A stretch of 44,474 bases of DNA from Gammaproteobacteria bacterium. Its GTDB lineage: Bacteria > Pseudomonadota > Gammaproteobacteria > Pseudomonadales > Azotimanducaceae. A program made the translations under genes and the position numbers. Each line of letters opens with the position of its first letter. The first letter of the stretch is position 1. Under the pieces are notes generated by a model that saw only the letters and a list, made by a program, of their open reading frames with translations, was not told the DNA's origin and ran no database searches. Where the stretch lies: positions 1 to 44,474 of the forward strand of contig JAUIED010000019.1 of NCBI GenBank assembly GCA_030428905.1. Reading direction: 5' to 3'. This document shows positions 32,167 to 40,495 of this stretch, in pieces.

Positions 32167-33303
32167 TCAGCGATCCAGCGACAGCGCAAAAAGCTGGTCG
32201 TAGGCAAGCGGCAACGGCGGCCGCAGAAATCCCAGCGCCTTGACGTCTTCTATCCACTGCGCGAGCGGCATTGCCTTGGAGTAGCTCGCTCCGCCCACCG
32301 CCCGCGCCATGGAAGCAAGCGCGCTTTCAACCAACTCGGCGCAGGTGATCTTGCAGCGCAGCACGGTCTCGATCGCGTGCACGTCCTCCCGTTCCACCGC
32401 CGCCAGCGCGCCAGCAAAGGCCTGCTCCGCCAGCCATAGCTGATTCTGGCTGCGCAGCCACTCGACCCGCTCGTAGCTGCGCAATCCCTCGGCGCGCTTT
32501 GCAATCCTGGGTGTGGCAAACGCTTTTGCGTTGTCCGCCACGCCCAGCACGACAGCAGTGAACAGCAGGCTGCTCATCTGCCCGGTGACGTGTGAAGATT
32601 TTTCCAGCACCTGTGATGAGGCCGTCTTCACCACCGGAAAATCGGCGAAACGAAAGGCGTGCGACTGGGTCGCCGACATGCCGATACCATCCCACTCAGA
32701 CAGCAGGGTGCAGCCGGTGGAGCCGTCCCAGGGCTCGTCGCGGTAGCGCAGGCAGAACAGCTCCGGCCCCTCTGCGCCTTCGCACACAGCGGTGGTGATC
32801 ATCCACTGCGAGAATCCGGAGCCGCTGCCGAAGTGCTTGTCACCGCTCAGACGGTAGTCATCACCTACCCTGGTTGCCTGTGCGGTGGTCTTGAGCAGAT
32901 CACCTCCCGAACCGGGCTCCGACATGATCGTGCCCCACCACTGCGTGCGAAACGACTCGATCAGTTCAGCGCGCTGTTGGCGCCAGGCTTGCGGTGCATC
33001 ATCCACCTCGGGCACCGCCAGGAAGAACGCGGTGACCGCTGGGTGCATGGCCGCCACCAGCGCTACGCCTGGATCACCGTGCGCCAGGGTTCTGAGCATG
33101 GTCGTGAAGTCACGCGCACACCCCGCCGGCGCACGCCACAAACCGCCCGCCTCCACCGGCACGCCAGTGAGCAGAAAGCCCGCGTCCGCCAGGCGCTCGA
33201 AGTCCGCCGGGTCCAGCGACCGGCGCCGCTGCCGCTCTGTTGTCTGATCTGCAAAATCCGCCGCAACCCAGCCGAGGTTGTCGATTACTTCCGACACATG
33301 CAA
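32167..33303 (-). CDS. Acyl-CoA dehydrogenase family protein
   Basis: About 378 residues of the acyl-CoA dehydrogenase fold. An N-terminal helical domain (LADAGFLLTGVPVEAGG), a middle beta domain (WWGTIMSEPGSGGDLLKTT, SGDKHFGSGSGF) and a C-terminal helical domain (AKAFATPRIAKR, RAVGGASY) are visible. The start was placed at TTG 33303 or GTG 33297, since GGAGGGGGAA lies just upstream; ATG 33357 would overlap the MFS gene by 29 nt. Flavin-dependent members desaturate acyl-CoAs, and some relatives (HsaA-like, DszC-like) are monooxygenases. The acyl-CoA role is inferred. Follows the MFS gene in the minus operon. Confidence 0.88.
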   Translation of the reverse strand: MHVSEVIDNLGWVAADFADQTTERQRRRSLDPADFERLADAGFLLTGVPVEAGGLWRAPAGCARDFTTMLRTLAHGDPGVALVAAMHPAVTAFFLAVPEVDDAPQAWRQQRAELIESFRTQWWGTIMSEPGSGGDLLKTTAQATRVGDDYRLSGDKHFGSGSGFSQWMITTAVCEGAEGPELFCLRYRDEPWDGSTGCTLLSEWDGIGMSATQSHAFRFADFPVVKTASSQVLEKSSHVTGQMSSLLFTAVVLGVADNAKAFATPRIAKRAEGLRSYERVEWLRSQNQLWLAEQAFAGALAAVEREDVHAIETVLRCKITCAELVESALASMARAVGGASYSKAMPLAQWIEDVKALGFLRPPLPLAYDQLFALSLDR

Positions 33304-33328
33304 CGTTTCCCCCTCCTCAACCGCCCAA

Positions 33329-34609
33329 TCAATCGAACTGCCGTTTACCGCTGGCAAACAGAAGAAAAAACACCATCCCGAACAGCGTCACACCAGCAGT
33401 AAGCTGAAACACCAGCGCCCAGGAGCCGGTCATCTCCAGGATCAGTCCGCTGACATACACACCCACGATCCCCGGGATAGTCGCTGCGGTATTGGTGATA
33501 CCCATCAATGTGCCGGCATGCCGCGGGCCGATATCCATGTGGTTCACTTGAAAGCCGCCTGTACCGGCAGCCGAGAACACCTTGCCCAGGCACAGGATGC
33601 CGATGGCCGCCCATGCGGACTCTACCTCCGCTACCAGCAGCAGGCAGACGGCCAGCCCGCCGAAGGCGATGCTCTGCATGAGCTTGCGCACAACCGTGGT
33701 ATCCATGCCCGAGCGAATCATGCGGTCGGCGATGGTGCCGGCGATGTTCAGGCACAGGAACGAGGTGACGTGCGGCAGCATTGCCAGGAGCCCCACCGCC
33801 GCAAACGAGATACCGAGCCCCTCGTTCACGAACTTGGGCAGCCAGGAAAGAATGACGTAGAGCGTCCAGTTGTTGCAGAAGTGCGCGACGATCAGCGCCC
33901 ACATGGCCCGATTGCGCAGGAACAGACCAAATGGCGGCGCCTCCTGCACTTTGCCACTGGCTGAGGCATGTTCACGGATATGCGCAAGCTCCCCCGCACC
34001 GATGGTCGGGTGATCCTCCGGCAGATCAGACACGAGCTTCTGCCAGGCAAAAAACCAGACCACGCCAACCATGCCGAAAAGATAAAACGCCCACTCCCAG
34101 CCCAGGTGGATGACGATGAGCGGCGTGGTCAGCAGCGCAAACACCGTGCCTACGGGGATGGCACTGTTCGTGAACGCCACGGCTCTGGAGCGGTCTCCGG
34201 CCGGTATCCAGCGGCTGTACATGCTGTAGATCGACGGGAACGTGACCGCCTCGCCGAGCCCCATGCCGACACGGGCGAGTATCAGCACGCTCAAACCAAA
34301 CAAGGCCGCGACCGGTGTGATCACCGTAAACAACGACCAGACCAGCACGCCAACACCGAGCACCAGTTTGCCGCCCAGACGATCAGCCAGCCAGCCGCCC
34401 CCCAACTGCATGAGCAGGTAGCCGAAGAAAAACGACGACAACACCGCACCCTGGGTGCTGGCGCTCCAGCCGAAGTCGCGGGCCATGGGGATGATGGCGA
34501 CGCTGATGTTCACCCGGTCGATGTAGCAGACGAACACCGCGGCAAAACTGAGCGCGATCACCGTATAGCGCGATTGCCAGAATCCCACCGCCGCCGGATG
34601 CGTATCCAT
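33329..34609 (-). CDS. MFS transporter, anion:cation symporter (ACS)-like importer
   Basis: A 426-residue protein with about 12 membrane segments. FVCYIDRVNISVAIIPMARDFGWSASTQG is typical of the ACS/phthalate-permease type. The loop motif is GGWLADRLGGKLVLG, and SFLCLNIAGTIADRMIRSG lies in the second half. The start was set to ATG 34609 (MDTHPAAVGF) with GGGGGAGAG upstream; the frame to 34687 lacks support. It takes up organic acids in known relatives. First gene of the minus catabolic operon, so it probably imports the compound degraded by the following enzymes. Divergent from the GNAT gene. Confidence 0.9.
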   Translation of the reverse strand: MDTHPAAVGFWQSRYTVIALSFAAVFVCYIDRVNISVAIIPMARDFGWSASTQGAVLSSFFFGYLLMQLGGGWLADRLGGKLVLGVGVLVWSLFTVITPVAALFGLSVLILARVGMGLGEAVTFPSIYSMYSRWIPAGDRSRAVAFTNSAIPVGTVFALLTTPLIVIHLGWEWAFYLFGMVGVVWFFAWQKLVSDLPEDHPTIGAGELAHIREHASASGKVQEAPPFGLFLRNRAMWALIVAHFCNNWTLYVILSWLPKFVNEGLGISFAAVGLLAMLPHVTSFLCLNIAGTIADRMIRSGMDTTVVRKLMQSIAFGGLAVCLLLVAEVESAWAAIGILCLGKVFSAAGTGGFQVNHMDIGPRHAGTLMGITNTAATIPGIVGVYVSGLILEMTGSWALVFQLTAGVTLFGMVFFLLFASGKRQFD

Positions 34610-34716
34610 GTCTCTCCCCCAAACTGCGTTGCGCAGACCCCGACGCATTAGGTCATAGAAGCGCTGCCGATTCAAAACTCCGGCCACGCGGACGACCGTC
34701 TGTTGTACAGTGACAT

Positions 34717-35508
34717 ATGTCCCGCCCGCACGACCCGCAAGCCGTTTTCAATCGCTACGCAGACGATCGGCGGCACACATCAATCGACGGCTTTCGTTGC
34801 GAAGTGCTTCCCCACCTGACCAGGTACACACCGCTGGTAGAGGGCATGGAGGGTTTCGTCGTGTTTGCCCGGCTGCCGGAACGCGAAGCGCTGGACCTTA
34901 TCCGCCGCGAGATCGAGCACTTCGAATCGCTCAAGTGCGATTTCGAATGGAAGGTGTACGAATTCGACCAGCCCAACGATCTGATGTCGCGACTGGAGAC
35001 GGAAGGATTCAGCCGCGGTGAAGGTGAAACGTTCATGGTCTACCCGAGCAGCGAAGCGCGGAGTGAATTCACGCCCAGGTCAGGCGCTGATATCTGTCGC
35101 GTACAGGACGTTGCACGCCTGGAAGACATTGCCAGCGTGCAGCAACGTGTCTGGAGTCAGGACTTCGGCTGGCTCGTAGCGCAGCTTTCGGAGGTTCTGA
35201 CAGAAAAACCAACCGAGCTGTCTCTGTACTGCGCGTACATCGGCGACGAACCGGTTGGCTGCGGCTGGACATCCTTTACCAGCGGGTCTGCATTCGCAGA
35301 ACTGCATGGCGGTTCGGTGCTCGACTCACACAGGGGCCGGGGTATCTACGGTGACCTCTACCGAACCCGTTGTGCAGAGATTGCCCAGAGGGGCTATGCC
35401 TGGACGGCAGTGGATGCCACAGACATGAGCCGGCCAATCCTCGAGAGGCTGGGTTTCGAGCGCGTGTGCCTGACCTATCCGATGCGATTTCACGCCTCGC
35501 ACAGTTAG
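34717..35508 (+). CDS. GNAT family N-acetyltransferase
   Basis: A 263-residue protein. The C-terminal half has the GNAT core, with the acetyl-CoA pyrophosphate motif as SHRGRGIYGDLYRTRCAEI, preceded by ELSLYCAYIGDEPVGCGWTSF and followed by ERLGFERV. The N-terminal ~110 residues (EALDLIRREIEHFESLKCDFEWKVYEFD) form a second domain seen in some two-domain acetyltransferases. Target unknown. No Shine-Dalgarno is visible before the ATG, which lies in a short palindrome GACATATGTC. Divergent from the MFS gene, tail-to-tail with the dehalogenase-like gene. Confidence 0.88.
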   Translation: MSRPHDPQAVFNRYADDRRHTSIDGFRCEVLPHLTRYTPLVEGMEGFVVFARLPEREALDLIRREIEHFESLKCDFEWKVYEFDQPNDLMSRLETEGFSRGEGETFMVYPSSEARSEFTPRSGADICRVQDVARLEDIASVQQRVWSQDFGWLVAQLSEVLTEKPTELSLYCAYIGDEPVGCGWTSFTSGSAFAELHGGSVLDSHRGRGIYGDLYRTRCAEIAQRGYAWTAVDATDMSRPILERLGFERVCLTYPMRFHASHS

Positions 35509-35515
35509 CCGTGCA

Positions 35516-36565
35516 CTACGCGGAGCGACTCGATGCGCCGTCGCCGCGTTCGAGCGGCGTCGTTCTACGTGCCAGCTTGTCGGCCAGATTCAAACCCACA
35601 CCAGGTCTCGTCCAGGGACAGGCGGCAATGCAGATCGCACACCCCGAGGTTTCCGCAAAGTACGGTATGCACTTGTCGAAATCCACGTACCACTTCTGCG
35701 TGCCGCGCACGGTCTGCTTGTCAGGCCCGATGGCAAGCGGCGGGCAGGCGTTTTCACACACCCGGCAGCGGCTGCAGAAATCGTCGATACCGAAGGAACG
35801 TTTCGCCGTCGGCGCAAATGGCGCATCCGTGAGCACGGCACCCAGACGAAATCCGGAACCAAACTCCGGGTTGATGATGGAGCCGTGCTTGCCGAGTTCG
35901 CCAAAGCCGCACTCGATGGCGGGCGGTATCAGCAGTATCTTGCCGGTCATCGGCCCGGTCACCGCGTCCGCCCGATAGCCTTCCCCGCGCAACCACGCAG
36001 CGACTTTCTTTGCGGCCTCGGCGGCGCGGACATACTGGCGTGTAACATCTTTTCCGCCGCGCAGGTCAGGCACGTGACGCAGCTCCTCATACTCGTGCGC
36101 CAACCCGAGCACCACGACCGTCGGCAGATCTGTTGCCTGCGATTCGTAGAGCCACTCCGGCTGCATACCTGCGACCCCTGTCATTTCGCAGTCGCCGGCA
36201 TCGACGAAGCGTTGCAGCTGCGCAGTCCAGTCTTCGGCCGAGCGTTCTACCTGCTCTGCCGCCACGGGCGGCAACGGGCTCTGCACGGCCTGCAGACGAC
36301 GTGCCCGCAGCTCGCGCATTTCCTCATCCGGTTGTTCGTGGGTGTAGAACCACTGCTGCGCGTTGCCGAAGGTTACGGCATCCATATCCGGCGCCCACCA
36401 CACCATGCGGGCCTGCCTGGGATGGGGCTCGCCGAGGCCGTTGACGGCGTTACCGCTGTAGCCGTCGAGCAGCTCGATGAATTCTGCATCGGGTTCAAAT
36501 GGACGGTAGGGATTGCCGGCCACGATATTCTCCAGCGCAGGGGATGCGCGGAAGCATATCGCCAC
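35516..36565 (-). CDS. Reductive-dehalogenase-like 4Fe-4S protein
   Basis: A 349-residue protein. The region ECGFGELGKHGSIINPEFGSGFRLGAVLTDAPF is typical of the corrinoid-binding region of reductive dehalogenases. Two iron-sulfur clusters follow: CSRCRVCENACPP and CAICIAACPW with further upstream Cys (FDKCIPYF). There is no TAT signal and no membrane-anchor partner gene, so it resembles the non-respiratory, cytosolic group rather than organohalide-respiring RdhA. Such proteins may act on halogenated compounds, or be paralogs of QueG, which has a similar core. It is isolated on the minus strand, 7 nt from the convergent GNAT gene. Confidence 0.82.
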   Translation of the reverse strand: MAICFRASPALENIVAGNPYRPFEPDAEFIELLDGYSGNAVNGLGEPHPRQARMVWWAPDMDAVTFGNAQQWFYTHEQPDEEMRELRARRLQAVQSPLPPVAAEQVERSAEDWTAQLQRFVDAGDCEMTGVAGMQPEWLYESQATDLPTVVVLGLAHEYEELRHVPDLRGGKDVTRQYVRAAEAAKKVAAWLRGEGYRADAVTGPMTGKILLIPPAIECGFGELGKHGSIINPEFGSGFRLGAVLTDAPFAPTAKRSFGIDDFCSRCRVCENACPPLAIGPDKQTVRGTQKWYVDFDKCIPYFAETSGCAICIAACPWTRPGVGLNLADKLARRTTPLERGDGASSRSA

Positions 36566-36608
36566 GGCGGTATTCGAGCCAGTTGTGAGCCCGCGGGCTC
36601 ACACCCCA

Positions 36609-36971
36609 TCAGCGTTGGTCGGGCACGCGACCCTTCTGTGCCGCGATGATGTACTGGTTCATCGCATCATTGGCCGTCTCCTGGCAGGGGAACGGACCAA
36701 CCAGCTCCTTCTCCCGCGTTCTGAAGAACCAGCCATCATCCTGCTCTACCAGGCGCCGGGCCGTGCGCTCGGAGTTCAAGCCGTCGAGCGACAGGTGGGT
36801 GTAGGCGGAAAGTTTGGCGCTGACGTCTGCCAGCGGCATCTCGATCAGCTTGCGCTGACAGCTCACGCGCGCCATGTTGGTTTCCTGATCGATACCGACG
36901 ACCATGCAAAGGAAGCCATCGTCTGCGAACAGCCTTCCTTCCAGTCGGCTTGCGGGTGCCTGGTGTGTCAT
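36609..36971 (-). CDS. Small conserved protein, DUF6316-like
   Basis: A 120-residue protein without signal peptide or membrane segments. The second half, ARRLVEQDDGWFFRTREKELVGPFPCQETANDAMNQYI, resembles a gammaproteobacterial family described only as a domain of unknown function (DUF6316). A predicted CRP-dependent promoter lies upstream. AAGG is directly before the ATG, so translation initiation may be weak. Downstream, on the same strand, is the dehalogenase-like gene. Confidence 0.7.
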   Translation of the reverse strand: MTHQAPASRLEGRLFADDGFLCMVVGIDQETNMARVSCQRKLIEMPLADVSAKLSAYTHLSLDGLNSERTARRLVEQDDGWFFRTREKELVGPFPCQETANDAMNQYIIAAQKGRVPDQR

Positions 36972-37003
36972 CCTTGACCACTCTCGTGATTGGGCTCTTG
37001 GCT

Positions 37004-37048
37004 AGTTTAGTAACCCGCTCTCTGAAGAAAAGTGATCTACATCACACT
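37004..37048 (-). promoter_or_regulatory. CRP/Vfr-like site with -10 element upstream of the DUF6316-like gene
   Basis: On the minus strand GTGTGATGTAGATCACTT contains TGTGA-N6-TCACT, close to the CRP consensus TGTGA-N6-TCACA, centred at ~37037.5. TAAACT (37009-37004; 4 of 6 -10 matches) lies at the distance expected when CRP sits at -41.5 (class II), giving a start near 36996. The site overlaps the stop codon of the IDH-like gene. Regulation is inferred. Confidence 0.5.
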
Positions 37049-38785
37049 TTCCAGGCGGGCCTCCACGGCATCCAGGAAACCGCCCATGTCCACCACCTGC
37101 TCAGACCCTGGATCTGCCGTCTTGCCGCGGAGATCGCCGGTGATGACGCCGGCATCCACCGTGGCGATGAGCGCTTCCTTCAAGCGGCCGGCATACGTCG
37201 CCAGTGCCGCATTCGCTTCCCGCTCGGCCAGCGTGTGCAGCGCGTTTGCGAGCGCATAGAGCAGCGCTGAGGAGTTGAAGTGCGCAACCTTGCCGTCGGA
37301 GGCCAGGTACTGCTCGTAGAGGTCATGCGCCGTGCCATGCGGCGCTTCGAAGAGCATGGTGCCGTCCTTGCTCTCAATCACTGAGCTGGCCGTCGCCAGA
37401 CTGCCGCCGAGGGCGGCGGAAATGTCCGAGAAGATGTCGCCATCCAGGTTCTGCGCCGGGTACAGCGCATTGCGTGGCGGGTCGCTGATCATCTTCTTCA
37501 GCTGGCTGGAGGGCCGCATGATCATGTACGAAGGCGGCGGTGTATCCGCTTCCGCCAGCGAGCGCCGGGTTTCGCCGATCACCCGGCTGAACACCTCGTC
37601 GTACTCCATGTATTCACGCTTGAGGCCGAAATACACCTCCTTGTCGTTGCGCGAGGCGTCGCGAAACACCTGCGTCACCCAATCCTGGATGGCCAGCCGG
37701 TCGTTGGACATGAGCAGCAGCGGATCGCCCTGCTTCACGTCCCGTGCGTGCTTCTCAACGCCGTCCACCACGACTTTGATGATGCCGTCCTCCGGCATCG
37801 GCGCGTTGTAGCTGCCGTACTGGTCGCCGCCACCGGCGCTCATGCGCGAGATGGACACGTGCGACTTGCGGTTGGCGATGCCGTAGGTTTTGAGCTCGCC
37901 CACCAGCTTCTGCAGCTTGCGGCCGGTGGTGTTGTCCGGCACGCCCCACAGGCAGCGAGCTGGCGGGTTGGCGACGATTCTGGCGGCCTGGGCGTCGATG
38001 AGTTCGTAGTGGTAGGCAAGCCCCGCTGCTTCGATACGCGCCTGAAATTCCTCCGCGTACACCGTCTCGATGGCCGCTCGCATCACGCCGTCGTAGCCTG
38101 GGATGACGGTGTCCTTGAGACCAAGATACACATCACGGGATTCATCCAGCGCCCGCTGGAAGAAGCGCCGCGCCCAATCCCGCACGGACTCCAGGTCGTT
38201 GGTGGCCACCAGCCAAGGATCGCCGCGGTTCAATCGCCGTCGATGCAGCTCCACCGGCTCGCCGCTGGCGCCTACGAACAGCACCTTGAGGATGCCGGTT
38301 GCACCGGTCAGCTCGTTGTAGCTATCGATGATGCCGCCATCGTCCATGGTATCAACGACGATATCGCGGCCGATCCACTCCGGTGGGTTGAACACCAGGT
38401 TATGGAAAGGAATGTCTTCCCGGGTGATGTTGCCGCCGATGCCCTTGCGTATGGCGCCATTGGGAGACTTGGTGGCGAGCGGGTGCAGCGTTTTACCGTC
38501 GAGCTCCGGGTGGCTGGCGAGCAACCCATCGAGCTGCTGCTGATTGACCGTCATACCCGCGTTCTTGATGCCGACGCCGTAGGTTCTGAGCGCTTCTATG
38601 GCCTCAAGCACCGCAGCACCGTTGGTGCGCAGCCGGTTCTCAGCCGTCAGGTCGATCTCCACCAGCGTGATCGCCAGGCGCTTGCGCACGAAACGCTCCA
38701 GAATCTGCACAAACGCCACCTGGGCCATCTCGTCGCCATGCAGCACCACGAGGGGCTTGTCGACGGGAATTGATTTGCCGCTCAC
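37037..38785 (-). CDS. Isocitrate-dehydrogenase-like protein with internal duplication
   Basis: A 582-residue relative of eukaryotic-type (type II) isocitrate dehydrogenase, normally ~410 residues. The N-terminal part keeps the substrate residues: SPNGAIRKGIGGNITREDI (R113, R122) and R140. A clasp/small-domain segment of ~135 residues occurs twice: copy A (~151-285) and copy B (~319-450). Copy A keeps LID (D264); copy B keeps NLDGDIFSD (D450, D454). HGT-A-H-D (483-488) replaces HGT-V-T-R, where the Arg normally contacts the NADP phosphate, so NAD may be used. The likely reaction is oxidative decarboxylation of a 2-hydroxy acid. Divergent from the Rieske gene. Confidence 0.85.
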   Translation of the reverse strand: MSGKSIPVDKPLVVLHGDEMAQVAFVQILERFVRKRLAITLVEIDLTAENRLRTNGAAVLEAIEALRTYGVGIKNAGMTVNQQQLDGLLASHPELDGKTLHPLATKSPNGAIRKGIGGNITREDIPFHNLVFNPPEWIGRDIVVDTMDDGGIIDSYNELTGATGILKVLFVGASGEPVELHRRRLNRGDPWLVATNDLESVRDWARRFFQRALDESRDVYLGLKDTVIPGYDGVMRAAIETVYAEEFQARIEAAGLAYHYELIDAQAARIVANPPARCLWGVPDNTTGRKLQKLVGELKTYGIANRKSHVSISRMSAGGGDQYGSYNAPMPEDGIIKVVVDGVEKHARDVKQGDPLLLMSNDRLAIQDWVTQVFRDASRNDKEVYFGLKREYMEYDEVFSRVIGETRRSLAEADTPPPSYMIMRPSSQLKKMISDPPRNALYPAQNLDGDIFSDISAALGGSLATASSVIESKDGTMLFEAPHGTAHDLYEQYLASDGKVAHFNSSALLYALANALHTLAEREANAALATYAGRLKEALIATVDAGVITGDLRGKTADPGSEQVVDMGGFLDAVEARLESVM

Positions 38786-38812
38786 CTCAAGTCCTTTTCC
38801 AGCAAAACCCTA

Positions 38813-38828
38813 TTGTCACCGTGGACAA
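38813..38828. promoter_or_regulatory. Inverted repeat TTGTC-N6-GACAA in a divergent promoter region
   Basis: The 5-bp arms are perfect and lie in the 108-base gap between the IDH-like gene and the second Rieske oxygenase gene. It could be a regulator site for both. Arms are short, so confidence is low. Confidence 0.3.
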
Positions 38829-38893
38829 CGCGGCTTTCCAACAGAACCTCCCCGCGATAGCCTATGCGCCGAGGAAATTCTGGGAACTACGAT

Positions 38894-40252
38894 ATGGCAG
38901 AGCCAATTACACAGCTCGATCCGGACGACATGCCGCGATCACCAGGGCTGACCTACCAGCAGCTGCTGGACACCGACACCCACGACGTGCCGCCGGTGCT
39001 GCGCGAACAGTCGCCCAAGTTTCTCGGTAACGCCGATGTCGACGCATCGCGCTACACGAGCCGTGAATGGCATGAGAAAGAGGTGGAGCATCTCTGGAAG
39101 AAGGTGTGGCAGTTCGCCTGCCGCGAGGAAGAGATCCCGCATCCCGGCGATCACATGCGCTACGACATTGCGCACCTGTCGTTCGTCATCGTTCGCCAGA
39201 ACGACGGCAGCATCAAGACCTATCCCAACGCCTGCCTGCACCGCGGCCGCATGCTCAAGGAGTACGACGGACGTGCCACCGAACTGCGCTGCGCTTTCCA
39301 CGGCTTCGCCTGGGAGTTGTCCGGCGAGCTGAAGGACATTCCCGCAGACTGGGACTTCTGCCACGTGGACCGCGACAACTTCGGCCTGCCGGAGATTCCT
39401 ACGGCCACCTGGAACGGCTTTGTGTTCATCAATCCCGACCAGAACTGCGAGCCGCTGGAGCCGTTCATCGCCGATCTGGCGCGGCAGTTCGAGCGCTGGG
39501 ATCTGTCCAAGCTCTACATCTTCCAGCACGGCGCGCGCATCATGCCGTGCAACTGGAAAATCGCTCAGGAAGCCTTCTGCGAGGCCTACCACGTGAACGG
39601 CACGCACCCGCAGATCCTCAAAGGGCTCGGCGACTGCAACAGCCAGGTGGATGTGTGGGAGAACTGCGCGCGCGTGATCACGCCCGGCATGACACCGAGC
39701 CCGCTGGTAGGCGACATACCGGCCAGCGAAGTCATTCGCTCCATGCTCGACATCCGCGAGGATGAGCAGATGCCGCCGATTCCGGAAGGCATGTCACCGC
39801 GCGAGTTCAGCGCCACCATGTCCAGGGAAACGCTGCGCGAAGCGGCAGGCGACCTGGTGGACGTGTACTGCGACGCCGAGCTGGTGGACAGCATCGACTA
39901 CACCCAGTTTCCAAACTTCCACCCGTGGGGTGCGTTCAACCGCATCGTCTACCGCTTCCGACCGAACGGCGACGATCACCGCACCTGCATCATGGAGTGC
40001 TTCCTGTTGATGCCGTTCTCCGGTGAGCGGCCGCCGCCAGCCAAGATCCACTGGCTGGGTGAAGATGAGCCCTGGGGCTCGCTGCTCGGTTTCCTCGGGC
40101 AGGTGTTCGACCAGGACGTGTTCAACATGCCGAAGGTGCAGGCGGGGCTTGAGACCACCTACAAGCCCGGCGTAACGCTCGCCACCTATCAGGAGTCGAA
40201 GGTGCGTTGGCTGCACCACAAACTCGGCGAGTGGGTGGAGGGCCAGGCATGA
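38894..40252 (+). CDS. Aromatic ring-hydroxylating dioxygenase alpha subunit (Rieske)
   Basis: A 452-residue oxygenase with start at ATG 38894 (MAEPITQ). The Rieske centre is C114-L-H116 and C133-A-F-H136 (CLHRGRML, CAFHGFAW). The non-haem iron site includes H233 and H238 in FCEAYHVNGTHP. The length and layout match ring-hydroxylating dioxygenase large subunits of the phenylpropionate type. No beta subunit, ferredoxin or reductase gene is near, so it probably works with a general reductase. It overlaps the following small gene by ATGA. The substrate is unknown. Confidence 0.9.
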   Translation: MAEPITQLDPDDMPRSPGLTYQQLLDTDTHDVPPVLREQSPKFLGNADVDASRYTSREWHEKEVEHLWKKVWQFACREEEIPHPGDHMRYDIAHLSFVIVRQNDGSIKTYPNACLHRGRMLKEYDGRATELRCAFHGFAWELSGELKDIPADWDFCHVDRDNFGLPEIPTATWNGFVFINPDQNCEPLEPFIADLARQFERWDLSKLYIFQHGARIMPCNWKIAQEAFCEAYHVNGTHPQILKGLGDCNSQVDVWENCARVITPGMTPSPLVGDIPASEVIRSMLDIREDEQMPPIPEGMSPREFSATMSRETLREAAGDLVDVYCDAELVDSIDYTQFPNFHPWGAFNRIVYRFRPNGDDHRTCIMECFLLMPFSGERPPPAKIHWLGEDEPWGSLLGFLGQVFDQDVFNMPKVQAGLETTYKPGVTLATYQESKVRWLHHKLGEWVEGQA

Positions 40253-40488
40253 AGAAGGGCATCATCCGGCACGCCTTTGGCGACGTTGCATACAGCCTCA
40301 CCGACGAAGGCCTGGTGCTGGTGGACGACGGCACCCAGAACGGCTTGTTCGACAGCAGAGGTGTGTGGGTCTCCGGCGAGCTGCGTCAGGCAGACCCGCA
40401 GATGTGCGTGTGGGTGACCAACCAGCACCAGCCCAGCGGCGTGATAGACCCGAAGCGCCAGGGCACGGTACCGCACCTGGCCGACTGA
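40249..40488 (+). CDS. Small protein coupled to the Rieske oxygenase
   Basis: A 79-residue protein starting at ATG 40249, inside the last codons of the oxygenase gene (ATGA overlap). It has no signal peptide, membrane segment or Cys cluster; the sequence contains RHAFGDVAYSLTDEGLVLVDDG and GVWVSGELRQADPQMCVWVTNQ. It looks like a compact beta protein. I recognise no family; the tight coupling suggests an accessory or stability factor for the oxygenase. Confidence 0.65.
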   Translation: MKKGIIRHAFGDVAYSLTDEGLVLVDDGTQNGLFDSRGVWVSGELRQADPQMCVWVTNQHQPSGVIDPKRQGTVPHLAD

Positions 40489-40495
40489 CCCGCGG

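Noticed and set aside
34711-34720. Palindrome GACATATGTC at the GNAT start as an operator
   Set aside because: Only 10 bp and not repeated elsewhere nearby; too short to support a call.
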